Assembly (NCBI GenBank): GCA_910577605.1
Contig: CAJTON010000041.1
Coordinates: 1-8,758 of the forward strand
DNA: 8,758 nucleotides
Direction of reading: 5' to 3'
DNA from: an uncultured Butyrivibrio sp.
GTDB taxonomy: Bacteria > Bacillota > Clostridia > Lachnospirales > Lachnospiraceae
Under the pieces are notes generated by a model that saw only the letters and a list, made by a program, of their open reading frames with translations, was not told where the DNA came from and ran no database searches. Within the stretch, counting starts at the first letter, position 1; each line of letters opens with the position of its first letter. The translations under genes were made by a program, and so were the position numbers. Below, piece by piece: positions 1 through 6,246 of the stretch.

Positions 1-794
1 ATGACCGCAAAGTTAAAATTATATTTTAACGCCGTATCAAGCATATATTTCTCAGTATCCGACGCAAGCTTTCCGCCCGCCTGCGTCGCAAGACGAAGTG
101 ATACGGGCGGTTTTTTCAAAAATCCCAGTTTTTTTATCATCTCGTATGTATACGGAACGCCGCAAATTGCGCTGCAAGAATTTTTTTTGGCAAATTCCCA
201 GAAAGCGGTATGAAAAACCGGATATTCCGTTACCAAAAGCGTCGCTCCCACGCTAAGATATGTATTTACCACGGATAAACCGTAGGTATAACTTATCGGC
301 AGCATTATCATTGCTCTGTCGCCTTCTTTTATATCTAGAGCATTAATTATCGCGCTTGTGTTGTTCTCAATATTTCCGCGGCTTATCCTTACGAATTTAC
401 TGCTCCCCGTACTGCCGGAGGTTGACAAAAGCAAAGCCAGATTTTCATTAATATTATATCCCGCTTCACTGTCAGCGCTCAAAAGCACATATCCGTAATT
501 ACTGTAAATTACCGAATAGCCTGCCGGTATATTTTCACCGCTCTGCCAGATATAAGACGGCTCGTATTTTTCAATTATATGACTGTCAAATTCCTTATCC
601 TCGCACAGCATAACTACTGCGCCGCTGTGCATCGACGCGGCATATCCTATGATCGAAGGCGCATCCGTACGGCATTTTATAAGTATAGGCCTGCCCTTAG
701 ATAATATTTCTTTGAAAATATGACAGAAACTGTCGATCTCCCCATATGTTACAACGCCTTTGTCAGATATTACCGCCGGTTTGTCTTTTGCCAT
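1..794 (-). CDS. AMP-binding (acyl-adenylate forming) synthetase/ligase, N-terminal part, cut by window edge
   Basis: Enzymes of this superfamily activate a carboxylic acid as an acyl-adenylate with ATP and then pass it to CoA, a carrier protein or another acceptor. The frame is open from an ATG at 794-792 to the left edge, giving 264 residues, about half of a normal enzyme. The start is set by a perfect AGGAGG at 800-805, five bases upstream. The P-loop-like A3 motif is at residues 123-137 (LSTSGSTGSSKFVRI). It is followed by LPISYTYGLS at about 165-174, where family members have the A4 aromatic motif, and by ATQAGGKL at about 236-243, matching A5. The N-terminus before A3 is short, and the part with A7-A10 is missing. 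From memory, ligases with the A3 core STSGSTGS.KFVR occur in surface-polysaccharide or lipid clusters with acyl carrier proteins, but the substrate cannot be read here. GC is about 43 percent by hand count over the first 300 bases, lower than the rnf genes. A terminator separates it from the upstream genes, so it probably starts its own transcript, although I see no convincing promoter. Confidence 0.9.
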   Translation of the reverse strand, partial: MAKDKPAVISDKGVVTYGEIDSFCHIFKEILSKGRPILIKCRTDAPSIIGYAASMHSGAVVMLCEDKEFDSHIIEKYEPSYIWQSGENIPAGYSVIYSNYGYVLLSADSEAGYNINENLALLLSTSGSTGSSKFVRISRGNIENNTSAIINALDIKEGDRAMIMLPISYTYGLSVVNTYLSVGATLLVTEYPVFHTAFWEFAKKNSCSAICGVPYTYEMIKKLGFLKKPPVSLRLATQAGGKLASDTEKYMLDTALKYNFNFAV

Positions 795-799
795 TTCCG

Positions 800-805
800 C
801 CTCCT
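800..805 (-). promoter_or_regulatory. Ribosome binding site of the AMP-binding enzyme
   Basis: On the minus strand this reads AGGAGG, five bases before the ATG at 794. It fixes the start of a reading frame that is truncated at its other end by the window edge. Confidence 0.8.
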
Positions 806-843
806 GTAATCGGCTTTATTTTTACAATATTAAATCCTTCTGA

Positions 844-875
844 AAAAGGCAGTATCGCCCATGATACTGCCTTTT
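844..875 (-). terminator. Rho-independent terminator after the HD-domain gene
   Basis: A perfect 13-base-pair stem (AAAAGGCAGTATC at 844-856, paired with 863-875) closes a six-base loop at 857-862. On the minus strand the stem ends in a run of T residues (847-843), partly paired with the A run on the other side. It lies 48 bases beyond the stop of the HD-domain gene and 50 bases before the start of the AMP-binding gene. It therefore most likely ends the long upstream transcript. The A and T runs on both sides could let it work in both directions, but no plus-strand gene needs it. Confidence 0.88.
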
Positions 876-922
876 ATTTTAAACAATAAATCGTTCCTTA
901 TAATCCTTATTATGCTCTGCCG

Positions 923-1600
923 CTATGTTTCCAAAATCTCCTCTAACTTTGCCGGACCCTTCTCATATCCCCCGCTTACCTCATTATACAGCGCCCCATA
1001 AAAGCCGACCGCGGCAGCCTGTCTCGACCTCGCGATCTCACTGCCCCTTGCCGTATAAAAGCGTTCGTATATGCCCTCAAGCTTATACTTGTATTCCTGC
1101 ATAAAAGACGGCGACGCGTCCCCCGTTCCGTCCGATACGCGCCCGTCGTTCACGGTATAGAGCGGCTCTCCGACTTCACCCTTGTAAAGCAAGGTGCGCG
1201 CGATCCCGACCGCCCCGCAGACATCAATTTTATCCGCGTCAAAAAGGATCTTCGCCTCCATGCTCTCCGGCCTGTTTTCCCTTCTGTAACGGTGCGCTGC
1301 GATACAGTGCTTTACTTTCTCGCAGAATTCCGTTTCAAAACCGCGGCTTTTCAGAAATTCAAAAGCCTTGTCCGCGCCGACAAGCGCATGACAAAGCTTA
1401 GGATTTTCAAACTGCTCCCCGCGCCCGATATCGTGCAACAGACACGACGTTATCAGCACGTCATAGTCAACGCCCGTCTCCGTCCCTGCGATCTCAAGCG
1501 CCGTGTAAAGCACGCGGTAAATATGCTCCTTATCGTGCGCGGAATCACGCATACACTCCTTCATGTAATTTTCAATCAATAAAAAAGTTTCTTTTGTCAT
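923..1600 (-). CDS. HD-domain metal-dependent phosphohydrolase, YedJ-like
   Basis: This is a cytoplasmic protein of 225 residues with the layout of an HD superfamily phosphohydrolase. Members hydrolyse phosphoester bonds, often of nucleotides, using one or two metal ions. The likely metal ligands are visible: H22 and H26 in AHDKEHIYRV, the HD pair H56-D57 in CLLHDIGR, H71, H103 in the AAHRYRR stretch, and D121 and D123 in FDADKIDVCGA. The last segment plus the following GIARTLLYKGEVGEP is typical of the small stand-alone HD proteins related to E. coli YedJ. There is no signal peptide or membrane segment, and the length is normal for the group. The ATG at 1600 has a modest GAGG 7 bases upstream (AGAGGTTAAAA then ATG). 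It is the last gene before the terminator at 844-875. The physiological substrate is unknown. Confidence 0.87.
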   Translation of the reverse strand: MTKETFLLIENYMKECMRDSAHDKEHIYRVLYTALEIAGTETGVDYDVLITSCLLHDIGRGEQFENPKLCHALVGADKAFEFLKSRGFETEFCEKVKHCIAAHRYRRENRPESMEAKILFDADKIDVCGAVGIARTLLYKGEVGEPLYTVNDGRVSDGTGDASPSFMQEYKYKLEGIYERFYTARGSEIARSRQAAAVGFYGALYNEVSGGYEKGPAKLEEILET

Positions 1601-1602
1601 TT

Positions 1603-1683
1603 TTAACCTCTAAGACCGATTCCTTTCAAAACCTCGTTTGTGGTTATCCCGTTATAAGCGTCCACAAGCAAAAGTCTGTCCAT
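1603..1683 (-). CDS. Possible 26-codon micro-ORF between the 131-residue hypothetical gene and the HD gene
   Basis: An ATG at 1683-1681 opens a 26-codon frame that ends with TAA at 1605-1603, two bases before the HD-gene start. The product would begin MDRLLLVDAYNGITTNEVLK. A GAGGAAAA stretch lies upstream at a slightly long spacing. The start of the peptide (hydrophobic residues, then VDAYN) resembles the first strand of a Rossmann or NYN-like fold, so it could be a remnant of a longer gene. It could equally be a short coupling ORF or pure chance in a 97-base spacer. No family is recognised. The reading frame is seen; coding is only inferred, mainly because this spacer is the longest inside an otherwise tightly packed run and the ORF fills most of it. 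Confidence 0.3.
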   Translation of the reverse strand: MDRLLLVDAYNGITTNEVLKGIGLRG

Positions 1684-1697
1684 CGCAGTTTTCCTCG

Positions 1698-2093
1698 TCA
1701 GACTTGTTCATGCGGCAGCCCTTCAAAAAGCCCGTCCAGCTCATCATGCGTCATTCCCCTTATAAGCGCCCAGTTATCAACGGCGGCGACGATATAAGGT
1801 CTAAGCCTCTCCATAGCCTCGTGATATTCCATCTGCCCGATAATGCCCCCCTGCGGTTTCGTAAGGCTGACCATAGTGATCATCCACGAGTTTATCGCTT
1901 TCCCTTCTATCGCCCACTGATTCTCCGGCACAAGAGGGAAAAGCGAGGGCGTATCCTCCGTGAGTGCAAAGCCTGCCAATATGCTTTGATCCTGAGGATT
2001 TTCATACACCCTCGGATTCGCCCTGTACGCCTCCTGCCACATTTTATTTAACGCCTCTTTATCAGGCTTACTTTTGTTTTTAAACAACCCCAT
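1698..2093 (-). CDS. Hypothetical protein, 131 residues, unknown family
   Basis: I do not recognise this gene. The product is a small, probably cytoplasmic protein of mixed charge, without a signal peptide or convincing membrane segment. It starts MGLFKNKSKPDKEALNKMWQ, a basic region followed by a likely helix. The middle is rich in aromatic residues (PENQWAIEGKAINSW, about 56-70), then a hydrophobic MITMVSL stretch at 71-77. The C-terminal half looks helical, with EYHEAMERLRPYIVAAVDNW (89-108) and an acidic end. The start has an AGAAGGA ribosome binding site about six bases upstream, and the gene begins 12 bases after the lipoprotein stop, so the two are very likely co-transcribed. Continuous coding with a good binding site supports a real gene; the function is open. 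Confidence 0.72.
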   Translation of the reverse strand: MGLFKNKSKPDKEALNKMWQEAYRANPRVYENPQDQSILAGFALTEDTPSLFPLVPENQWAIEGKAINSWMITMVSLTKPQGGIIGQMEYHEAMERLRPYIVAAVDNWALIRGMTHDELDGLFEGLPHEQV

Positions 2094-2105
2094 TTCATTC
2101 CTTCT

Positions 2106-3056
2106 CTACTTCCTGATATAATTCTCTGCCGCGCTGCGCTCTTCGTCTGTCAGATCCATCTTTCTTATCGCCCCGATCCACGGATTGACCTCCCATATGC
2201 ACTCCCCCTCTGAAATATACAGAGTTCCGGTAATGCATGATAAAAAGAATGATCTGTAATTATCTCTTACAGGTGTGTAAAAAAACGCGCCTTGATCGCC
2301 CTTTTTCTCTCTTTCTATGATCCTCTTCACAAGCGTTATACGCTGTTCCTCTGTCAGCTGTTCATATGCCTCCGGCTGTGACAAGATAAGCTCCATCGCA
2401 TTGAGCGTCATTATCTTGCCGCTTCCCTCAGAATATTCCTTTTCTTCCATTCCCTCACTATATACGGGAATATTATCGGACTCTGTCATATATCTTTCAA
2501 AAAATTCTTCGGCAAAATCGTCCCGTCTTAAAGTTTCCTCCAAAGCATTGCTTTTTTTCAAAAAATAATCAAAAGTATATTCAATATCCAAAGTAGGCGT
2601 ATTCATATGACATACAGGAGCGTAGAGCAGACATATATCGACCAGTTCCCCGGTAGAAGCCTTGACAACTAATTCATCCGGAACATAAAAGTATGCGTAT
2701 GCTGTCTGACCGTCGCTCAAAATAGTGCTGACATCAAACGGCACTTTGAGCTTACCGTCGAAATCAAGCCATTTCTCAGACGGAAGCATACACGCGACCG
2801 TATCGTAATAATCATCCCATTTTAGAATCTCGTCGTATGCTTTATATCGGGTTCCCGCTTTGCCGACATATTTCTCTATGAGACTTCTGTATTTCTCCAA
2901 TTCCTTGGTTTCTTCCTCTGTGGTTTTATCCGGCAAGGTCTCAGAATGCAGACTTTCTCCCACAACGCTTGAGGATTTGCCCGTTCCGCAGCCGGATAAT
3001 AAAAGAGATAGTATAATAGCCAACGCAGCACATTTATATACGAGCTTTTTTCTCAT
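2106..3056 (-). CDS. Predicted lipoprotein of unknown function
   Basis: A 316-residue exported protein. It begins with a basic start (MRKK), then a hydrophobic stretch to about residue 20, then a lipobox LLSGC with the lipidated cysteine at C23. Lipidation by Lgt and anchoring on the outer face of the membrane are expected from these features. After C23 comes a flexible Ser/Thr/Glu-rich linker (to about 50), with a likely helix ELEKYRSLIEKYVGK. The rest looks like a soluble domain with many aromatic and acidic residues, and I recognise no enzyme motif or named domain in it. It starts 22 bases after the ruvB stop and is followed within 12 bases by the 131-residue gene. Its DNA is clearly more AT-rich in places (about 30 percent GC over 2461-2580 by hand count) than ruvB, which may point to a different history. 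The lipoprotein call is firm; the function is unknown. Confidence 0.85.
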   Translation of the reverse strand: MRKKLVYKCAALAIILSLLLSGCGTGKSSSVVGESLHSETLPDKTTEEETKELEKYRSLIEKYVGKAGTRYKAYDEILKWDDYYDTVACMLPSEKWLDFDGKLKVPFDVSTILSDGQTAYAYFYVPDELVVKASTGELVDICLLYAPVCHMNTPTLDIEYTFDYFLKKSNALEETLRRDDFAEEFFERYMTESDNIPVYSEGMEEKEYSEGSGKIMTLNAMELILSQPEAYEQLTEEQRITLVKRIIEREKKGDQGAFFYTPVRDNYRSFFLSCITGTLYISEGECIWEVNPWIGAIRKMDLTDEERSAAENYIRK

Positions 3057-3078
3057 GATCTGTCCTCGCTCTTTTTTC

Positions 3079-4086
3079 TCACCGCTCCGTCTGCGGCGCA
3101 GTCAGCCCGAAATGCCTGTAACAATGCTCCGTCACCGTCCTGCCGCGCGGCGTTCTGTTTATAAAGCCGTTAAAAATAAGATACGGCTCGTATACGTCCT
3201 CAAGCGTCCCCGCGTCCTCTCCGAGCGACGCAGCAAGAGTCTCAAGCCCCACCGGACCGCCGGAATATTTTTCTATAATGGTAAAAAGAATACTTCTGTC
3301 GTTTTTGTCAAGCCCCTCCTTGTCCACCTCAAGAAGATCGAGCGCGTACGCAGCTACTTCTTTATTGATAGAGCCGTCGAACTTTACCTGCGCAAAATCT
3401 CTCACGCGCTTTAAAAGCCTGTTCGCAAGGCGCGGCGTGCCCCTTGAGCGCCTCGCAAGCTCCGTTGCCCCGTCCGCGTCGATTCCGGCGTTTAAGACAG
3501 CCGCCGAACGGATTATTATTTTTTTAAGCTCGTCCACCGTGTAATACTCAAGCTTGTCCACAACACCGAAACGGTCGCGCAGCGGCGCGGTCAGAAGCCC
3601 CGCCCTCGTAGTCGCGCCTATAAGCGTGAAGCGCGGAAGCTCAAGCCTTATTGAACGCGCGGTCTGACCCTTTCCTATCATAATGTCGATGGCGTAATCC
3701 TCCATGGCAGGATAAAGCACCTCCTCGACCTGTCGGTTGAGCCTGTGTATCTCGTCCACAAAAAGGATGTCGCCCTCCTGAAGATTATTGAGGATGGCCG
3801 CCATATCTCCCGGCTTTTCGATAGCCGGACCGGAGGTTATCTTTATGTTCACTCCCATCTCCGCGGCTATGATTCCGGCAAGCGTCGTCTTGCCTAAGCC
3901 CGGCGGACCGTAGAAAAGGCAATGGTCAAGCGCCTCCCCGCGGTTCTTGGCAGCCTCTATAAAAACGCGCAGATTGCTTTTTATTTTCTCCTGCCCCACA
4001 TAGTCGTCAAGGCTCGCGGGGCGCAGATTGCTCTCGATTACCGCGTCCTCGGACGTAAATTCGGTTGTTATCACTCTTTTAGTCAT
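3079..4086 (-). CDS. ruvB: Holliday junction branch migration ATPase RuvB
   Basis: RuvB is the hexameric AAA+ motor that, held by RuvA at a four-way junction, pumps DNA to move the junction during recombination repair. The 335-residue product has the family's usual length and all key elements. Walker A is GPPGLGKTT at 60-68. Walker B is ILFVDEIHR, with D111 and E112. Sensor 1 is GATTRAG at 158-164. The arginine finger is R170 in PLRDRFG, and the sensor 2 arginine is in GTPRLANRLL, R219. A C-terminal winged-helix domain (about 255-335) carries the conserved GGPVGLETLA and TPRGR segments. The ATG at 4086 has a GGAG binding site and lies 15 bases after the ruvA stop, giving the usual ruvA-ruvB pair. 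Nothing is missing or broken. Confidence 0.98.
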   Translation of the reverse strand: MTKRVITTEFTSEDAVIESNLRPASLDDYVGQEKIKSNLRVFIEAAKNRGEALDHCLFYGPPGLGKTTLAGIIAAEMGVNIKITSGPAIEKPGDMAAILNNLQEGDILFVDEIHRLNRQVEEVLYPAMEDYAIDIMIGKGQTARSIRLELPRFTLIGATTRAGLLTAPLRDRFGVVDKLEYYTVDELKKIIIRSAAVLNAGIDADGATELARRSRGTPRLANRLLKRVRDFAQVKFDGSINKEVAAYALDLLEVDKEGLDKNDRSILFTIIEKYSGGPVGLETLAASLGEDAGTLEDVYEPYLIFNGFINRTPRGRTVTEHCYRHFGLTAPQTER

Positions 4087-4101
4087 ATTTTTCTCCGGAA
4101 A

Positions 4102-4713
4102 TTACATAAATGCAAGCTTTTTGAGGGCGGCCTTGAGCACCGTCTCGCCGTCAGAATCCTCGGTCAGCTCCACGCCGCGCACGGCTCTTATCGCCTCCGA
4201 CGAGGAATATCCGAGCGCGACAAGCGCCTCTATCGCCTCGTCCCTCGGTCCGTTGCCGTCGGACAACGGCTGCGCCGCGTCCGCGGAAACGCCCCTTGTC
4301 AGCACGTCCTCAAGCGAAAGCTTGTCCTTTAGCTCTATTATCAGCTTCTGCGCCGTCTTCGCTCCTATTCCCGGCGCGGACTGTATCCTTTTTACATCGT
4401 CGGAAAGGACCGCGAGACGCAGATCATCGGGCGTAATGACGGAAAGAATACTTAGAGCGCCCTTCGGCCCTATGCCGTTTACGGTTATAAGAAGCTTGAA
4501 GATATTGAGATCGTCGCGGCTCAAAAAACCGTAGAGATCGAGCGCGTCCTCCTTCACATACTGATATGTGTATATTTTCACGTCGCTGCCGACAGCGGGC
4601 AGCGCACCCATGATAGACGGCGGCACCATCATCTCATAGCCGATGCCTCCCGTCTCGACAACTATATAATTATCGTAAACCTCGCTTAGCTCGCCCTTAA
4701 CATATGTAATCAT
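4102..4713 (-). CDS. ruvA: Holliday junction DNA-binding protein RuvA
   Basis: RuvA binds the four-way junction as a tetramer and loads RuvB onto its arms. The 203-residue protein shows the three family domains. An OB-fold is at about 1-63 (MITYVKGELSEVYDNYIVVE, then GGIGYEM). A tandem helix-hairpin-helix DNA-binding region is at about 64-140, with hairpins VNGIGPKG (78-85) and APGIGAKTA (113-121). A C-terminal RuvB-contact domain is at about 157-203 (EAIEALVALGYSSSEAIRAV), joined by a variable acidic linker. The ATG at 4713 overlaps the TGA of the acetyltransferase gene (ATGA), with GAGGT upstream, so translation is probably coupled to that gene. ruvC, often next to ruvA in other bacteria, is not upstream here. 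Confidence 0.98.
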   Translation of the reverse strand: MITYVKGELSEVYDNYIVVETGGIGYEMMVPPSIMGALPAVGSDVKIYTYQYVKEDALDLYGFLSRDDLNIFKLLITVNGIGPKGALSILSVITPDDLRLAVLSDDVKRIQSAPGIGAKTAQKLIIELKDKLSLEDVLTRGVSADAAQPLSDGNGPRDEAIEALVALGYSSSEAIRAVRGVELTEDSDGETVLKAALKKLAFM

Positions 4714-5249
4714 AAACTTACCTCTGCATTTAATTTCTTCGAGAAATACAAAACCAGATCGTCATCGTTTCTGCATTCCCCGTAAGGCTCGCATACCTTG
4801 TCCTGATACCAAACGCCGGAACCGTCCGGTATATAGCCGCGCTTCACATACATTCGCTGAGCGCTTCCGTAGCCGCTGTGGAGTCCCACGCCCAGATAAA
4901 CTGTGTCCGCATATGTCGCGGCAATTTGCTCGGCTGTATCCATTAAAGCCGTACCGATACCACGGTTCCGGTATTTTTCCAAAACGCCGAAATCAACGAT
5001 CTCCGGATAGCCTTTTCCGCCAAACGCTCCCCATGTATTATCAGGATAAATATTTATGTATCCCACCGGTTTCCGGGAATATTCCGCAACCAGTGAAATT
5101 GCCTTTCCAAGCCTTTGGTCCTCTAATCTTTTATGATATTTCTCAACGGACGCGTCCCACCCCTGTTCGATCTCGGCCTCCGTAATCGCCTGCGCATCTT
5201 TATCTTCCATATTGCGAATAGTTAGTGGTCCGTTTGAAAAATAAACCAT
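4710..5249 (-). CDS. GNAT family N-acetyltransferase
   Basis: GNAT enzymes move an acetyl group from acetyl-CoA to an amine on a small molecule or protein. The 179-residue product has the fold's signatures. An N-terminal strand is followed by acidic helices (LTIRNMEDKDAQAITEAE). A central strand has AEYSRKPVGYINIY (about 55-68). The CoA-binding motif A is in VDFGVLEKYRNRGIGTALMDTAE, with the pyrophosphate-binding loop R94-N-R-G-I-G99. Motif B is near GLHSGYGSAQRMYVKRGYIPDG (122-143). Family members usually have one domain of about this size, so it looks complete. The binding site (GGGGG about 10 bases before the ATG) is slightly distant, leaving some doubt about the exact start. It lies 21 bases after the Gx gene and overlaps ruvA by four bases. 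The acceptor substrate cannot be predicted; the position next to ruvAB does not prove a repair role. Confidence 0.92.
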   Translation of the reverse strand: MVYFSNGPLTIRNMEDKDAQAITEAEIEQGWDASVEKYHKRLEDQRLGKAISLVAEYSRKPVGYINIYPDNTWGAFGGKGYPEIVDFGVLEKYRNRGIGTALMDTAEQIAATYADTVYLGVGLHSGYGSAQRMYVKRGYIPDGSGVWYQDKVCEPYGECRNDDDLVLYFSKKLNAEVSL

Positions 5250-5270
5250 ATAAACGTATCCCCCTGTGTT

Positions 5271-5870
5271 TTATCCGTTTTGTCCGTTCCCTTTTGAGGG
5301 GAGTATTTTGATTTTTTTGTATAAGATCCCGCCCAAGACGCCTATCGCGATTCCCGCCGCGACGCCCCCGATTATAAGGGCGGGAAGATAATAAGTGATC
5401 CTCGCGTTTTCCAGCACAAGCATCGCCACCGCAGTCTGCGCAAGATTATGCGTCACTCCTCCCGCGATGCTGACTCCGATTACTGAAAAATGCTTTATTT
5501 TCCTGACCGCGTACATAACTCCCATGCTCGCCGCCGCGCCCGCAAAGCTGAAAAGAATGCTGTACAGATTGCCGAAAAGGAAACCGACCAGAAGCACCCT
5601 GAGCGCGCTGATTATCGCCGCCGGCCTTATTCCCATCGAATAAAGCACCCATACGGTCACAATGTTGGCAAGGCCGAGCTTCATTCCCGGCGCCGGCAGC
5701 CTTAACGGAATCAGCGATTCCACATAGCTCATAACGGCGGCGACGCTTATAAACATTCCGTAAAGCGCGACGTCGCTCTCCATAAATTTCTGACGTTTGT
5801 CCGCCTGTATGCGCGCACGCCCCGACGAAGTCCGCTTTCCTGCAGTTTTCTTATCTGACGACTGCGTCAT
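5271..5870 (-). CDS. Gx transporter family membrane protein (so-called heptaprenyl diphosphate synthase component I), EetB-like
   Basis: A 199-residue integral membrane protein with about five to six hydrophobic segments between residues 34 and 184. Family landmarks are LPAPGMKLGLANIV (58-71), RVLLVGFLFGN (91-101) and GGVTHNLAQ (137-145). The group is widely labelled heptaprenyl diphosphate synthase component I, but its sequence looks more like a small membrane transporter subunit (ECF S-component-like) than a prenyltransferase. From memory, EetB of the Listeria extracellular electron transfer locus belongs here, and that role would fit this site. I chose the ATG at 5870 because AGGAGGG lies at 5876-5882, five bases upstream. 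A longer frame to 5903 (11 extra residues) exists but has no such support. The N-terminal 30 residues are very basic and probably cytoplasmic. The start overlaps the end of the NusG-II gene by 20 bases, which points to coupled expression. The substrate is unknown. Confidence 0.88.
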   Translation of the reverse strand: MTQSSDKKTAGKRTSSGRARIQADKRQKFMESDVALYGMFISVAAVMSYVESLIPLRLPAPGMKLGLANIVTVWVLYSMGIRPAAIISALRVLLVGFLFGNLYSILFSFAGAAASMGVMYAVRKIKHFSVIGVSIAGGVTHNLAQTAVAMLVLENARITYYLPALIIGGVAAGIAIGVLGGILYKKIKILPSKGNGQNG

Positions 5871-6246
5871 AATCGCCCTCCTCCCCCTTTGTAACCTTGA
5901 CAAAAAGCCCGTTAGGAAGGCATATTATGGTCTCGCCGACCTTGGATATCCTCCCCATTCCCTCGCAGATATGGTCGTGGCAGGTCGATTCCGCCATATA
6001 AGCCTGACCGTCCTCGATAACAAGCGTATTGTGTCCGTAAAAGGTGGAAAATTCATAGCTGCCGTTTTCGGACAGGGAATAAACGCCGACGAGCTTGCCG
6101 TTCTGCGTTACTTCCACTGTGCCGCCGTCTTTTTGGGTATTTTTGAACACCGCAAACAGGCACAGTGCCACAATAAGCAGCACCGCGCCCAGAACAAAAT
6201 CAAATCTATGCGATATGAATAATTTTTTTAGGACATTTTTCCGCAC
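5851..6246 (-). CDS. NusG domain II-containing membrane-anchored protein, EetA-like
   Basis: A small protein with one N-terminal membrane segment (about 16-34, FDFVLGAVLLIVALCLFAVF) and a C-terminal domain that would lie outside the membrane. That domain has the pattern of stand-alone NusG domain II proteins: AESTCHDHICEGMGRIS, then ETIICLPNGLFVKV. Counted from the start used here, C89, C94 and C109 could hold a metal or form a disulfide, but that is not shown. Its name reflects fold similarity only; the transcription-factor part of NusG is absent. No ATG is available at the start. The frame can extend to a TTG at 6279, inside rnfB. GTG codons at 6255 and 6246 are closer to the membrane segment, and I use 6246 with low certainty about the exact codon. 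It overlaps the end of rnfB by about 40 bases and the Gx start by 20, so it sits in the same translational chain. With Gx it recalls EetA/EetB of flavin-based electron transfer. Confidence 0.85.
   Translation of the reverse strand: MRKNVLKKLFISHRFDFVLGAVLLIVALCLFAVFKNTQKDGGTVEVTQNGKLVGVYSLSENGSYEFSTFYGHNTLVIEDGQAYMAESTCHDHICEGMGRISKVGETIICLPNGLFVKVTKGEEGDYDAVVR
5876..5882 (-). promoter_or_regulatory. Ribosome binding site that sets the Gx-family start
   Basis: AGGAGGG on the minus strand, five bases before the ATG at 5870 and inside the end of the NusG-II gene. It supports the 199-residue product over the longer frame that starts at 5903. Confidence 0.8.

Noticed and set aside
1..213. Plus-strand open frame at the left edge
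   Set aside because: The minus strand here encodes the AMP-binding enzyme with clear core motifs, running to the edge.
795..843. Promoter for the AMP-binding gene
   Set aside because: The stretch is AT-rich and a promoter is expected here, but I see no pair of -35 and -10 boxes with good sequence and spacing.
2860..3414. Plus-strand open frame of 184 codons
   Set aside because: It lies opposite ruvB and the lipoprotein gene, which have strong family or signal-peptide evidence. Its product is rich in Arg and Ser with no domain, as expected of a shadow frame.
4028..4534. Plus-strand open frame of 168 codons
   Set aside because: It is the complement of ruvA and the ruvB start. The Ser/Ala-rich translation reflects the codon pattern of the real genes.
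5871..5903. Longer start for the Gx-family protein
   Set aside because: An excellent AGGAGGG sits before the ATG at 5870, whereas the upstream codon has no binding site and would deepen the overlap with the NusG-II gene.
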